Assembly (NCBI GenBank): GCA_030247575.1
Contig: JAOTRV010000002.1
Span: 1-64,000 of the forward strand
From: Sulfuritalea sp.
GTDB taxonomy: Bacteria > Pseudomonadota > Gammaproteobacteria > Burkholderiales > Rhodocyclaceae
Direction: 5' to 3'
DNA length: 64,000 nt
Shown one piece after another: positions 17,457 to 26,770 of this stretch. The position numbers were made by a program, and so were the translations under genes. The notes under the pieces are model-generated. The model searched no databases. It was not told the origin of the DNA and saw only the letters and a program-made list of their open reading frames with translations. Numbering within the stretch: position 1 is the first letter of the stretch; the number at the start of each line of letters is the position of its first letter.

Positions 17457-18302
17457 ATGACACCGCCGCGGCTCTCCCTGATCACCACGTGCAAGGGGCG
17501 CTTGCGGCACCTCGAGGAATCCCTGCCGTGCATGCTGGCCCAACCGGGATGCGAATGCATCGTGGTCGATTACGACTGCCCCGACGGCGCCGGCAACTGG
17601 GTGGCGGCCCACCACCCGGCCGTCCGCCTGGTCAGGACAGCCGCGCAGCCGATGTTCAGACATGCCCATGCCAGGAATCTCGGCGCCGCGGCGGCGACGG
17701 CACCCTGGCTGGCATTCCTCGATGCCGACACGCTGCTGGCTCCGGCGTTCGCGGGCGAAATCATCGCGCGGCTTGCCGCCGGACACTACTACCGGCCCTC
17801 GCCGCTGCCGTGGGATGCGTGGGGCAATGTGGTTTGCGAAAAGTCGCGCTTCGACCAGATCGGCGGCTACGACGAGGTCATGCGCGGCTGGGGCGCCGAG
17901 GATGACGACCTGTACCTGCGACTCGGGCTTGCCGGCTGCACGGCGGACACCTATCCCGGAAAGCTGGTCGATTCGATTCCCCACCCGACGTCGGACCGGG
18001 TGCGCTTTTCCGACATCGGCGACCGCTGGGTCAGCCAGCGCGCACATGCGCTCTACTGCCACATCAAGCTGGACCTGATGCGCCAGGCAGGCCGCGTCAC
18101 GCTGCCCGGCGAGACCCGGCAGGCGATCTACGAGGAAGTCAGGCGCACCGTGGTCGCCGACGCCGCACGAGGGGTCGCTAGCAGCCGCATCACGGTGCAC
18201 CTGCCGACGGAAATCGCGGTGCCGATCTGGGGCTGGACCATTCGCCGCGAGTGGACCTTCACCCTGGAGCGGCTGCCGGACGTGCCGCCGCCTCAGCCAT
18301 GA
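17457..18302 (+). CDS. GT2-like glycosyltransferase with galactosyltransferase-type C-terminus
   Basis: A GT-A enzyme of 281 residues. The N-terminal Rossmann half starts LSLITTCKGRLRHLEESL. The metal-binding DxD is D89-A-D91 (LAFLDADTLL). Residues about 135-157 (IGGYDEVMRGWGAEDDDLYL) match the Glyco_transf_7C motif of chondroitin-synthase-like and galactosyltransferase proteins, with the catalytic acidic cluster EDDD. There is no membrane segment. The ATG at 17457 is chosen over a longer frame that overlaps ruvA. The stop overlaps the start of the radical SAM gene (ATGA), so those two are translated as a pair. Confidence 0.82.
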   Translation: MTPPRLSLITTCKGRLRHLEESLPCMLAQPGCECIVVDYDCPDGAGNWVAAHHPAVRLVRTAAQPMFRHAHARNLGAAAATAPWLAFLDADTLLAPAFAGEIIARLAAGHYYRPSPLPWDAWGNVVCEKSRFDQIGGYDEVMRGWGAEDDDLYLRLGLAGCTADTYPGKLVDSIPHPTSDRVRFSDIGDRWVSQRAHALYCHIKLDLMRQAGRVTLPGETRQAIYEEVRRTVVADAARGVASSRITVHLPTEIAVPIWGWTIRREWTFTLERLPDVPPPQP

Positions 18303-19369
18303 ACCGCCTGCCGCCGCCGCAATTCCTGTTCGTCCATGTCAACAGGCGCTGCAACCTGCGCTGCCAACACTGCAACTTCTGGAAGCTGGACGACGCGGAC
18401 AAGAGCCGCTACCTCCGGGGCGACCGCATGCGCGGGCTGCTCGGGGAATTTGCCGCGATGAATGCCGCGGGCAAGGTGGTCATCTGCGGCGGCGACGCCC
18501 TGCTCGACCTCGAGGACTATTTCAACATCAGCACGACCTGCCGCGAACTCGGCCTGCACGCGATGGGCGTCATCAACGGCACACGCATCCGCGACCAGCG
18601 CATCGCCGAGCGCCTGATCCGCGAGGGCGCCCACGAGCTGTCCCTGTCGCTGGATAGCCACTTGGCCGAGCTGCATGACGAAGTACGCGGCGTCCCGGGC
18701 GCATTCGACAAGACGGTAGCCGCGTTGCGGCGGCTGCTCGAAGCCCGCGAGCGAACGGGAAGCGCCGACTCGCGCATTCATGTCATGGGCCTGATTTTCG
18801 CCCGGAACTACCTGGCGCTGGAGGACTTCTACGACTTGGTGCTGAACGACATCAGGGCCGACAAGCTCAAGCTGAATTTCCTGCAGCCCAGCTTCGGCCA
18901 CCAGGGCGGAGTGGACGACTTCTTCGCCAGACACCATCGCATCGATCCCGATCGCCTGTTGGAGGTGATCGAGCGCTGCGACCGGCGCTTCGGGCTCGGC
19001 CTCAACCCCGCCTGGAAGGAAGGCGTGCGGATGTACTTCCGCTCCCTGATCGGATGCCCGGACATCCAGCTCGGCTGGGCGTCATCGGCCAGGACGATCG
19101 AGCCCATCTGCAACTCCTACGAGCGCAACATCATGGTGGATCATTTCGGCTTTGCGCGGCTGTGCTTCTCGCCGACCTTTCCGGGCATGCAGCTGGGCAG
19201 GACAGGCGATCTCGCGCGTTTCTGGGAAATCGCCGGCCCGATCAGGAACGCGATGAGCCAATGTCGGCAGCTCTGCGGCATAAGCCACAGCGTTCGCCGG
19301 GAGACCAGCACCCTGGCGTCGCGGCGCCCTTGCCCGGTCTTGCCGGACATGGCGCCGCGCGGCCCGTGA
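18299..19369 (+). CDS. Radical SAM/SPASM-type protein between ruvA and ruvB
   Basis: A 356-residue enzyme. Cys18, Cys22 and Cys25 (CNLRCQHC) form the CxxxCxxC motif that binds the radical SAM iron-sulfur cluster. KVVICGGDALLDLEDY corresponds to the GGE-type motif. The C-terminal third holds further cysteines (IGCPD, PICNSYERN, RLCFSPTF, SQCRQLCG), arranged like a SPASM auxiliary-cluster domain. Such proteins modify peptides, sugars or enzyme partners. No precursor peptide is evident nearby. Coupled by ATGA to the GT2 gene, it may act on the same substrate. A repeat copy and 86 bases separate it from ruvB. Confidence 0.8.
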   Translation: MNRLPPPQFLFVHVNRRCNLRCQHCNFWKLDDADKSRYLRGDRMRGLLGEFAAMNAAGKVVICGGDALLDLEDYFNISTTCRELGLHAMGVINGTRIRDQRIAERLIREGAHELSLSLDSHLAELHDEVRGVPGAFDKTVAALRRLLEARERTGSADSRIHVMGLIFARNYLALEDFYDLVLNDIRADKLKLNFLQPSFGHQGGVDDFFARHHRIDPDRLLEVIERCDRRFGLGLNPAWKEGVRMYFRSLIGCPDIQLGWASSARTIEPICNSYERNIMVDHFGFARLCFSPTFPGMQLGRTGDLARFWEIAGPIRNAMSQCRQLCGISHSVRRETSTLASRRPCPVLPDMAPRGP

Positions 19370-19397
19370 GCGTTCAACCAACCCGCATGCCGCAGCG

Positions 19398-19430
19398 GCG
19401 CAAGAGTCGACGCCGGCGAGACGGCGAACG
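19398..19430 (-). repeat. Dispersed PAST/VDAG repeat, copy 3
   Basis: Intergenic reverse copy between the radical SAM gene and ruvB. The core GAGTCGACGCCGGC is preceded by GCGCAA and followed by GAGACGGCGAACG. It is the fullest match to the consensus and extends further on the right than the coding copies. Confidence 0.8.
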
Positions 19431-19455
19431 GGGCCGGCTCGGCTAAACTGTTGAT

Positions 19456-20517
<1,062 letters not shown>

Positions 20518-20594
20518 CTCCAGGGCAATGGCAGCCTGTGAGGCGCGTGCCGCGGAGCGGAGTTTTTTCGAGTACGAAGCCATAGGCGCACAAC

Positions 20595-21725
20595 ATGGAT
20601 ATCGCACTGCTGGATCCCGGACTGCACAACTCTGCCGGGCATCATCTCGACCTGGATCTCAAGATCATCGCCGAGTTGCAGCGGCGCGGACACCGGGTAT
20701 CGATTTTTGCCCACGAGAAGCTCGGTGCCGGTACTGCGAAACTGCTGCAATCCGCCGACAGCGTGACTCCGCTGTTTCGGGTCTCGCCTTATCGTGATGC
20801 CGCCCTGATAGAGCCAAGGCTCGTTCCCCAATTTTTCGATCCGCTTTCGGGAAGCCTGTCTTTCTTCATCGACGGCGCAAAGGCTGTTTCGGAGGAACTG
20901 AAGACTGTCAAGGGCTTCGATCTGTGGCTATGGCCAACCCTGTTCGCCAGTCACTTACTGGCGTGTGCCGATACTTCGCCGCCGACGCGCATATCGGGCT
21001 GCATTCACTTTGAACCCGAGTTGACCCTGCTGAACGGGCAAGCTTTCTGGCGCTACGCCTTCTCCCGGGCAATCGATGCGGGACTGCCGTTTCGTGCCGG
21101 GGTCCTGACCCCTGAGCTGGCATCCGTGTATGCAACAGTCTGCCCGGAATTGCCACCGCAGCTATGGCCTTCCTTCGTCGACAGCGCGGTACCAGCTCCG
21201 CAGCACAACAAGATGGAGAGAATTGGATTTTTCGGGCAACAGAAGCGCAACGAGAAGGGGTACAACCTTATCGCGCCAGTCGTCGCCAAACTGCTTGAAC
21301 ATGGGTATCAAGTGCTCCTCCAGGATAGCGGCGGTTCGCTTTCGCCAAGCACCCATGAGCGCCTGGAAGTTCTCGGACACGTCGAGGACCTCGGAGAGCA
21401 GATCCGCCGCTGTGATCTGGTCGTGGTTCCGTATCAGCCGCAAGGCTACCGCATCAAAGCTTCCGGCATTGTCTGGGAGGCCATCGCGAACGGCACTCCC
21501 CTGGTGGCTCCCGACAAGACAGCGCCCGGCAATCTCATAGCTTCTTTGGGTTGCGGGCGACTGTTCGGCGAGCCCTCCACCGAAAGCATTCTCGGCGCAA
21601 TTCGAACTGTTCACGCCGACTATCGGATTGTTAGTTCTCTCGCGCACGTCGCAGCCCGGCGCTGGGCCGATCGCCATGGCATTCAACCTTTCGTCGATCG
21701 GCTCCTGTCCGCGGAGAACCGCTGA
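20595..21725 (+). CDS. GT4-like glycosyltransferase between ruvB and ybgC
   Basis: A 376-residue GT-B protein. The N-terminus MDIALLDPGLHNSAGHHLDL resembles acceptor domains of group-1 transferases. The C-terminal donor domain has KMERIGFFGQQKRNEKGYNL, then LEVLGHVEDLGEQIRRCDLV and VVPYQPQGYRIKASGIVWEA. The last of these aligns with the usual E-x7-E donor region of GT4, with KASG in place of EGFG. There are no membrane helices. By eye its GC content is lower than its neighbours', which would fit acquisition. Its stop abuts the ybgC ATG directly, so ybgC translation probably depends on it. Donor and acceptor are unknown. Confidence 0.75.
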   Translation: MDIALLDPGLHNSAGHHLDLDLKIIAELQRRGHRVSIFAHEKLGAGTAKLLQSADSVTPLFRVSPYRDAALIEPRLVPQFFDPLSGSLSFFIDGAKAVSEELKTVKGFDLWLWPTLFASHLLACADTSPPTRISGCIHFEPELTLLNGQAFWRYAFSRAIDAGLPFRAGVLTPELASVYATVCPELPPQLWPSFVDSAVPAPQHNKMERIGFFGQQKRNEKGYNLIAPVVAKLLEHGYQVLLQDSGGSLSPSTHERLEVLGHVEDLGEQIRRCDLVVVPYQPQGYRIKASGIVWEAIANGTPLVAPDKTAPGNLIASLGCGRLFGEPSTESILGAIRTVHADYRIVSSLAHVAARRWADRHGIQPFVDRLLSAENR

Positions 21726-22157
21726 ATGAATGATGCCGCATCGACCACCGTCGCCGCCCTGCAGGTTCGCGTCTATTACGAAGACACCGATGCCGCCGGC
21801 ATCGTCTATTACGCGAATTATTTCCGCTTCCTCGAACGCGGGCGCACGGAGTTCCTGCGGGAGATGGGGCACGACCAGAACGTCCTGATGAAGGAAGGCA
21901 TTGCCTTCGCGGTGCGCGCGGCCAGCGCCGACTTCCTCAAGGCGGCACGGCTAGACGACCTGCTCACGGTGGAAACCGGCATCGCCGGACTGGGCCGCGC
22001 GCAACTGACCTTCGTCCAGCGCATCCGCCGCGACCACGAGCTGCTGCTTGATGCGAAAATACGCATTGCCTGCATCGATCCGGCCGCCGGTCGCCCGATC
22101 CGGATGCCGCGCATCCTTCATGAACAATTGTCGGCCCTGCCGGGACTTTCGCAATGA
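21726..22157 (+). CDS. ybgC: Tol-Pal-associated acyl-CoA thioesterase YbgC
   Basis: A 143-residue hotdog-fold thioesterase. YEDTDAAGIVYYANYFRFLE contains the 4HBT signature with the catalytic aspartate near residue 21. YbgC associates with phospholipid-synthesis enzymes at the inner membrane and is normally the first gene of the tol-pal cluster. Its stop overlaps the tolQ start (ATGA). Confidence 0.95.
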   Translation: MNDAASTTVAALQVRVYYEDTDAAGIVYYANYFRFLERGRTEFLREMGHDQNVLMKEGIAFAVRAASADFLKAARLDDLLTVETGIAGLGRAQLTFVQRIRRDHELLLDAKIRIACIDPAAGRPIRMPRILHEQLSALPGLSQ

Positions 22158-22831
22158 ACGTTACCCAAGACCTGTCCATCATCGAGCTCGTCATCCATGC
22201 CAGCCTGGTGGTCAAGCTGGTGATGGCGCTGCTGACACTGGTATCGCTGACGTCGTGGTACTGGATCTTCCGCAAGGCCTTCGCGATTCGCGACGCGCGG
22301 ACCAAGACCGACAAGTTCGAGCGGGATTTCTGGAGCGGCGGCGACCTCAATGCGCTGTACCAGAGCGCGGTCAATGACCGCCACCACAGCGGCGCGCTGG
22401 AGCGCATCTTCGAGGCCGGCTATCGCGAATTCACCAAGTTGCGCGGGCAGAAGACCATCGATCCGACGGTCGTGGTCGACGGCGCGCGACGCGCGATGCG
22501 CGCCACCTACCAGCGCGAGATCGACGATCTCGAAGCGCACCTGGCTTTCCTCGCCTCGGTCGGTTCGGTGTCCCCCTACGTCGGCCTGTTCGGCACGGTG
22601 TGGGGCATCATGCACGCCTTCCGCGGCCTCTCCAACATGAGCACGGCAACGCTGTCCGCTGTCGCGCCGGGGATCGCCGAGGCGCTGGTCGCCACGGCGA
22701 TCGGCCTGTTCGCCGCGATTCCGGCGGTGATCGCCTACAACCGCTTCGCCCACGACGTGGACCGTATTGCCGTGCGCTTCGAAAGCTTCATGGAAGAGTT
22801 CTCCAACATCCTGCAGCGGCAGATGCGATGA
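22154..22831 (+). CDS. tolQ: Tol-Pal system proton-channel subunit TolQ
   Basis: A 225-residue inner-membrane protein of the MotA/TolQ/ExbB family with three helices: about residues 17-37 (LVVKLVMALLTLVSLTSWYW), 140-160 and 172-192. The signature GSVSPYVGLFGTVWGIMHAF and TALVATAIGLF-like helix are present. It forms a motor with TolR that energises TolA during outer-membrane constriction. Normally tolR follows at once. Here a 109-base gap with two hairpins and a glycosyltransferase gene come between. Confidence 0.97.
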   Translation: MNVTQDLSIIELVIHASLVVKLVMALLTLVSLTSWYWIFRKAFAIRDARTKTDKFERDFWSGGDLNALYQSAVNDRHHSGALERIFEAGYREFTKLRGQKTIDPTVVVDGARRAMRATYQREIDDLEAHLAFLASVGSVSPYVGLFGTVWGIMHAFRGLSNMSTATLSAVAPGIAEALVATAIGLFAAIPAVIAYNRFAHDVDRIAVRFESFMEEFSNILQRQMR

Positions 22832-22933
22832 GCGCCCCGCACGGGCGCCCGAAGGGGCGCAATGCAGCATCCGGAGCCGCGCGGCGGCGAACCGGGATCA
22901 CCCCCTCGCCTGGCGAGGGAGGCAGGGGGGGTG
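22832..22933. repeat. Two hairpins in the tolQ-glycosyltransferase gap
   Basis: GCGCCCC (22832-22838) pairs with GGGGCGC (22854-22860) around the palindrome GGGCGCCC. CACCCCC (22899-22905) pairs with GGGGGTG (22927-22933) around the inner stem CCTCGCC/GGCGAGG (22904-22918). The right arm GGCAGGGGGGGTG matches the hairpin families at 14964 and 33639. These could attenuate transcription or stabilise the upstream tolQ message. Confidence 0.6.
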
Positions 22934-22940
22934 TTCACCG

Positions 22941-23705
22941 ATGAGCCTGCCCGAAATCCAGATGCTCTGGGTGCGCGGGGCACTGAGCAAGGTCGAGCAG
23001 CTGTCGATCGTCTCCCATTTGCGCAACGGGCACCCGGTCCGGCTGTTCTCCTACGAGCCGATCCCGAACCTGCCGCAGGGAACCATCGCGGAAGATGCGC
23101 GCGCCATATTGCCGGAGTCGGCCGTATTCACCAATCCTTCGCCGGACGGATACGGCGGCCTGACCGTATTTGCGAACTTCTTCCGCTACCACCTGCTGCT
23201 CCAGCGCGGCGGCATCTGGTCCGATTGCGACTCGATCTGCCTGAAGCCCCTGCGCTTTGCTTCCGATATGGAGTATTTCTTTGCCACCGAACGGGTGCGG
23301 GCTCCGGAAAACGGCCAGCCGGCGATCGGCGTCGCCAGCTGCGTCTTCAAGGCGCCGGCCGGATCGGCCGTCGTCGCCCGTGTGCTGGCGATCGCCCAGG
23401 CGACCGATCTGAACACTGCGCCCTGGGCCGCCACCGGGCCGCGCGCGCTGCACCAGGCCGTCTCCGAATCGGGTCTCAACAACTTCATGCTGGCCCCCGA
23501 AGTGTGCTGTCCGATCGACTGGTGGCACGTTCCGGCGCTGGTTTCCGGCCTGACGATGCTGCCGGCGAACACCCATGCCGTGCACTTCTGGAACGAGATC
23601 TGGAAACGCAATTTCCTCGACAAGAATGCCGATTACGATCCGATCTCGCTGTTCGAACGCTTGAAGGCGCACTATCTCGGACGCAAGGAGGGCGCTGATG
23701 CGTAA
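22941..23705 (+). CDS. GT32-like (DXD) glycosyltransferase between tolQ and tolR
   Basis: A 254-residue protein resembling the 'sugar-binding region containing DXD motif' family. VFANFFRYHLLLQRGGIWSD is followed by D95-C-D97 (SDCDSICLKPL), the metal- and donor-binding motif with the upstream arginine and GG. There is no signal peptide or membrane helix. The last eight bases overlap the tolR start, so tolR translation is coupled to this gene. Nothing links the enzyme functionally to the Tol motor; surface glycan synthesis is the general role of the family. The acceptor is unknown. Confidence 0.82.
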   Translation: MSLPEIQMLWVRGALSKVEQLSIVSHLRNGHPVRLFSYEPIPNLPQGTIAEDARAILPESAVFTNPSPDGYGGLTVFANFFRYHLLLQRGGIWSDCDSICLKPLRFASDMEYFFATERVRAPENGQPAIGVASCVFKAPAGSAVVARVLAIAQATDLNTAPWAATGPRALHQAVSESGLNNFMLAPEVCCPIDWWHVPALVSGLTMLPANTHAVHFWNEIWKRNFLDKNADYDPISLFERLKAHYLGRKEGADA

Positions 23706-24120
23706 GCGGCGTCTGATGAACGAGATCAACGTCGTTCCCTATATCGACGTTATGCTGGTGCTGCTGGTGATCTTCATGGTCACGGCGCCGATGATCCAGA
23801 CCGGCAGCGTGGATCTGCCCAGTGTCGGCAAGAGCAGCCAGCCGCCGGTGGCGCCGCTGGAAGTCGTCATCAAGGCCGACTCCTCCCTGGCGCTGCGCGA
23901 CCGGGCCAAGGGCGGGCCGGAACAACTCGTGATGCGCAGCGACCTCGCTGCCCGAATCAAGGAAGCGCAGGCCGCCAACCCGCAGCAAGCGGTGCTGATC
24001 GCCGGCGACCGCAGCGTCAAGTACGAAGCGGTGTTGAACGTCATGGACGAATTGCAGCGGCAGCAGGTGACGAAGATCGGCCTTCTGGTGCAACCGCAAC
24101 CGGCGGCCGGCGGCAAGTGA
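23698..24120 (+). CDS. tolR: Tol-Pal system subunit TolR
   Basis: A 140-residue ExbD/TolR protein. The single transmembrane helix (about residues 14-32) holds the conserved aspartate of NVVPYIDVMLVLLVIFMV, the proton-pathway residue. The periplasmic domain ends with a QxVTKIGLLV-type strand. It overlaps the preceding glycosyltransferase by eight bases and the tolA GTG start by four. Confidence 0.95.
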   Translation: MRKRRLMNEINVVPYIDVMLVLLVIFMVTAPMIQTGSVDLPSVGKSSQPPVAPLEVVIKADSSLALRDRAKGGPEQLVMRSDLAARIKEAQAANPQQAVLIAGDRSVKYEAVLNVMDELQRQQVTKIGLLVQPQPAAGGK

Positions 24121-24854
24121 CGACCGAATCGCCGATACTGCCGCCGGTCAACACGGCCGGCAAACGCGTTTCCATCGCGCTGGCGATCGCCGTGCACCTG
24201 CTGCTCGCGGCCTTCCTGTTCTATGGCGTGCGCTGGCAAACCAAAGCCACGGATGTCGTCGAAGTCGAACTGGTGCGCGCCGCGCCGGAACCCGCTGCCG
24301 CCCCGGTCGCCGTGCCGCCGGCGTCTACTGTCGAGCCGCCGCCGGCGCCCGAACCGAAGCCGGAGCCTGCACCGCCGCCGCCCAAACCCGACATCGCGAT
24401 CAAGGAAAAACCCAAGCCGAAGCTGCCGCCCAAACCCGAGCCGAAGCCGCGCGTCGATCCCTTCCAGGAACAGCTCAAGCGCGAGGCCGAGCAACTCACG
24501 CAGCGCAAGCAGGCCGACAGCGCGGCCCAGGAGTTCGCGCAGAAGCAGGCGGCACAAGCCAGCGCGGCGCGCAGCAAGGCGATTGCCGACTATCTCGGCC
24601 GCATCCGCGGCAAAATCCGCGGCAACATCGTATTGCCGCCCGAAATCAAGGGCAATCCGGAGGCGGTGTTCGACGTGACGCAGCTGCCGAGCGGCGAGGT
24701 CCTCACCGTGCGCCTCAAGCGCTCGTCGGGCAATGCCGCGCTGGATGCGGCCATCGAGCGGGCCATTCTCAAATCGAGCCCGCTGCCCAAACCGCAGCAG
24801 GCCGATCTGTTCTCGCGGATGCTCGAACTGCGCTACAAGCCGCTGGATGAGTGA
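24117..24854 (+). CDS. tolA: Cell-envelope protein TolA
   Basis: A 245-residue protein that links the TolQR motor to Pal and TolB. It has an N-terminal helix (ALAIAVHLLLAAFLFYGV), a proline-rich linker, a lysine/glutamine/alanine helical domain and a C-terminal TonB-like domain (YLGRIRGKIRGNIVLPPEIK). It is short for a TolA, mainly because domain II is reduced. A repeat copy in the linker encodes VPPASTV. The start is GTG, overlapping the tolR stop. Confidence 0.93.
   Translation: MTTESPILPPVNTAGKRVSIALAIAVHLLLAAFLFYGVRWQTKATDVVEVELVRAAPEPAAAPVAVPPASTVEPPPAPEPKPEPAPPPPKPDIAIKEKPKPKLPPKPEPKPRVDPFQEQLKREAEQLTQRKQADSAAQEFAQKQAAQASAARSKAIADYLGRIRGKIRGNIVLPPEIKGNPEAVFDVTQLPSGEVLTVRLKRSSGNAALDAAIERAILKSSPLPKPQQADLFSRMLELRYKPLDE
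24308..24335 (+). repeat. Dispersed PAST/VDAG repeat, copy 4
   Basis: Core GCCGGCGTCTACTG preceded by CGCCGTGCC, inside tolA. It encodes VPPASTV in the proline-rich linker after the membrane helix. Confidence 0.7.
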
Positions 24855-24893
24855 GGCCGGAGCGCCGCGAGCCGAGGCGTTATAATTCACCCG

Positions 24894-26177
24894 ATGAAAT
24901 TCCAAGGTCTTGTCATTGCCTGCGCCGCCATTGCGACATTGTGTCCGGCGACCGCCCGGGCGCAGCTCACGGTCGAAATCACTGGCGCCGGCGCCAACCG
25001 CCTGCCCGTGGCCATTGCCGACTTCACGGGTGAGCGCATCGTCGCCCAGGCACTCACCTCGGTGGTGCGCGCCGACCTCGAGCGCAGCGGCCTGTTCCGC
25101 CTTGTCGATGCCGGCGCCCCCTTGGCCGACAACGCCACGCCAGCCTTCGACGACCTCAAGAACCGCGGCGCCGACGCCGTTGCCGGCGGCAGCGTGACCA
25201 CCGCAGCCGACGGCCGCTACGAAACCCGGGTGCGCCTGTCCGACGTGCCCAAGCAGGCCGCGCTGGGCAATCCGGCCTACCTGCATAGCGGCACGCAGTT
25301 GCGCGCCACGGCCCATCGCATCGCCGATTTCATCTACGAAAAGCTCACCGGAGAGCCCGGCGTGTTCTCGACGCGCATCGCCTACGTGGTGAAGAGCACC
25401 GGCCGCTACGAGCTGAAAATCGCCGATGCCGACGGCAGCAACGATCAGGCCGCACTGGCGTCGCGCGAGCCGATCATCTCGCCGGCCTGGTCGCCCGACG
25501 GCGGCAAGCTTGCCTACGTGTCCTTCGAGGCCAAGAAGCCGGTGGTCTACGTGCATGACCTGGCCAGCGGGCGCCGCCACGTCGCCGCCAACTTCAAAGG
25601 CTCGAATTCGGCGCCGGCGTGGTCGCCCGACGGCAAGCAGCTGGCCGTGGTGCTGACCAAGGACGGCTCGTCGCAGCTGTATATCGTCAATGCCGACGGC
25701 AGCGGCGTGACGCGCATCGCCACCTCCTCCGGCATCGACACCGAACCGCGCTGGTCGCCGGACGGCCAGTTCATCTATTTCACCTCCGATCGCGGCGGCA
25801 GCCCGCAGATCTACCGCATCGCCGCTTCCGGCGGAGCGGCCGGCAGCGGAGCCGAGCGGGTCACCTTCGAAGGCAGCTACAACGTCACGCCGCGTCTCTC
25901 GCCGGACGGCAAGAGCCTCGCCTTTATTTCCAGGAACGGCGGCCGCTTCCAGCTCGCGCTGATGGATCTGGCGACCAAGCAGACGCAAATCCTGACCGAC
26001 TCGGCCAAGGATGAATCGCCGAGTTTCGCCCCCAACGGCCGCATGATTCTCTATGCCACCGAGATCGGCGGGCGCGGCGTACTGGCGGCTGTCTCCAGCG
26101 ACGGCCGCGTCAAGCAAAAACTCTCCGTGCAGGCCGCCGACGTGCGGGAACCCGCCTGGGGTCCGCTGGTCCGATAA
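24894..26177 (+). CDS. tolB: Tol-Pal system beta-propeller protein TolB
   Basis: A 427-residue periplasmic protein with a signal peptide (ending ARAQ), an N-terminal alpha/beta domain and a six-bladed propeller of SPAWSPDG/KLAYVSF-type repeats (for example PAWSPDGGKLAYVSF, PRWSPDGQFIYFTSD). It interacts with Pal and outer-membrane proteins. It follows tolA by 39 bases. Confidence 0.97.
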   Translation: MKFQGLVIACAAIATLCPATARAQLTVEITGAGANRLPVAIADFTGERIVAQALTSVVRADLERSGLFRLVDAGAPLADNATPAFDDLKNRGADAVAGGSVTTAADGRYETRVRLSDVPKQAALGNPAYLHSGTQLRATAHRIADFIYEKLTGEPGVFSTRIAYVVKSTGRYELKIADADGSNDQAALASREPIISPAWSPDGGKLAYVSFEAKKPVVYVHDLASGRRHVAANFKGSNSAPAWSPDGKQLAVVLTKDGSSQLYIVNADGSGVTRIATSSGIDTEPRWSPDGQFIYFTSDRGGSPQIYRIAASGGAAGSGAERVTFEGSYNVTPRLSPDGKSLAFISRNGGRFQLALMDLATKQTQILTDSAKDESPSFAPNGRMILYATEIGGRGVLAAVSSDGRVKQKLSVQAADVREPAWGPLVR

Positions 26178-26213
26178 GATATTTCCGCAGCCGACATCAT
26201 CAAGGAAACCATC

Positions 26214-26768
26214 ATGCGCGCACGCCTCATTTCCCTCCCCGCCCTCTCCGTCCTGACTCTGCTGCTGGCCGCCTGCGGCTCGCAGCCCCCGGCCCCCGAA
26301 CAGGGCGCGGCGGGCGTCGAATCGCGCACGCCGAGCGCGGTCAAGGTCGACACTTCGCCCGTGACCACGGTGCAGCCGGACCGATTCGATCCCAACAGCA
26401 TCGCCGCGCTGAAGGACCCGCGCAGCCCCCTGTCCAAGCGCAGCGTGTACTTCGACTACGACAGCTATGTAGTGAAGGACGAGTTCCAGGCGTTGCTGAC
26501 CGCCCATGGCAAATTTCTCGCGGCGAACCCGAAGATGAAAATGCTGATCCAGGGCAATGCGGACGAACGCGGCAGCCGCGAGTACAACCTCGCACTGGGC
26601 CAGAAGCGCGCCGAAGCGGTCAAGAAGACGCTGGTGCTGCTCGGCGCCAGGGAAGACCAGCTCGAGGCCGTCAGCCTGGGCGAGGAAAAGCCGGTCTGCA
26701 CCGAATCCGGCGAAGACTGCTGGGCGAAGAACCGTCGCGGCGACATGCTCTACGCGGGCGAGTTCTGA
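26214..26768 (+). CDS. pal: Peptidoglycan-associated lipoprotein Pal
   Basis: A 184-residue outer-membrane lipoprotein. The lipobox LLAAC sets the acylated cysteine near residue 21. The OmpA-like peptidoglycan-binding domain starts at RSVYFDYDSYVV and contains QGNADERGSREYNLALGQKR. It anchors the outer membrane to peptidoglycan and recruits TolB at division. Confidence 0.97.
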   Translation: MRARLISLPALSVLTLLLAACGSQPPAPEQGAAGVESRTPSAVKVDTSPVTTVQPDRFDPNSIAALKDPRSPLSKRSVYFDYDSYVVKDEFQALLTAHGKFLAANPKMKMLIQGNADERGSREYNLALGQKRAEAVKKTLVLLGAREDQLEAVSLGEEKPVCTESGEDCWAKNRRGDMLYAGEF

Positions 26769-26770
26769 GC

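Noticed and set aside
24881-24886. TATAAT before tolB as a separate promoter
   Set aside because: It ends only seven bases before the ATG and has no -35 partner; transcription from tolA is more likely.
25105-25125. VDAGAP in TolB as a further copy of the dispersed repeat
   Set aside because: The DNA lacks GAGTCGAC/GAGTAGAC next to the GCCGGC and the residues belong to the normal TolB fold.
23739-26507. Minus-strand open frame of 922 codons across tolR, tolA, tolB and pal
   Set aside because: It spans four well-supported genes on the other strand and has antisense composition.
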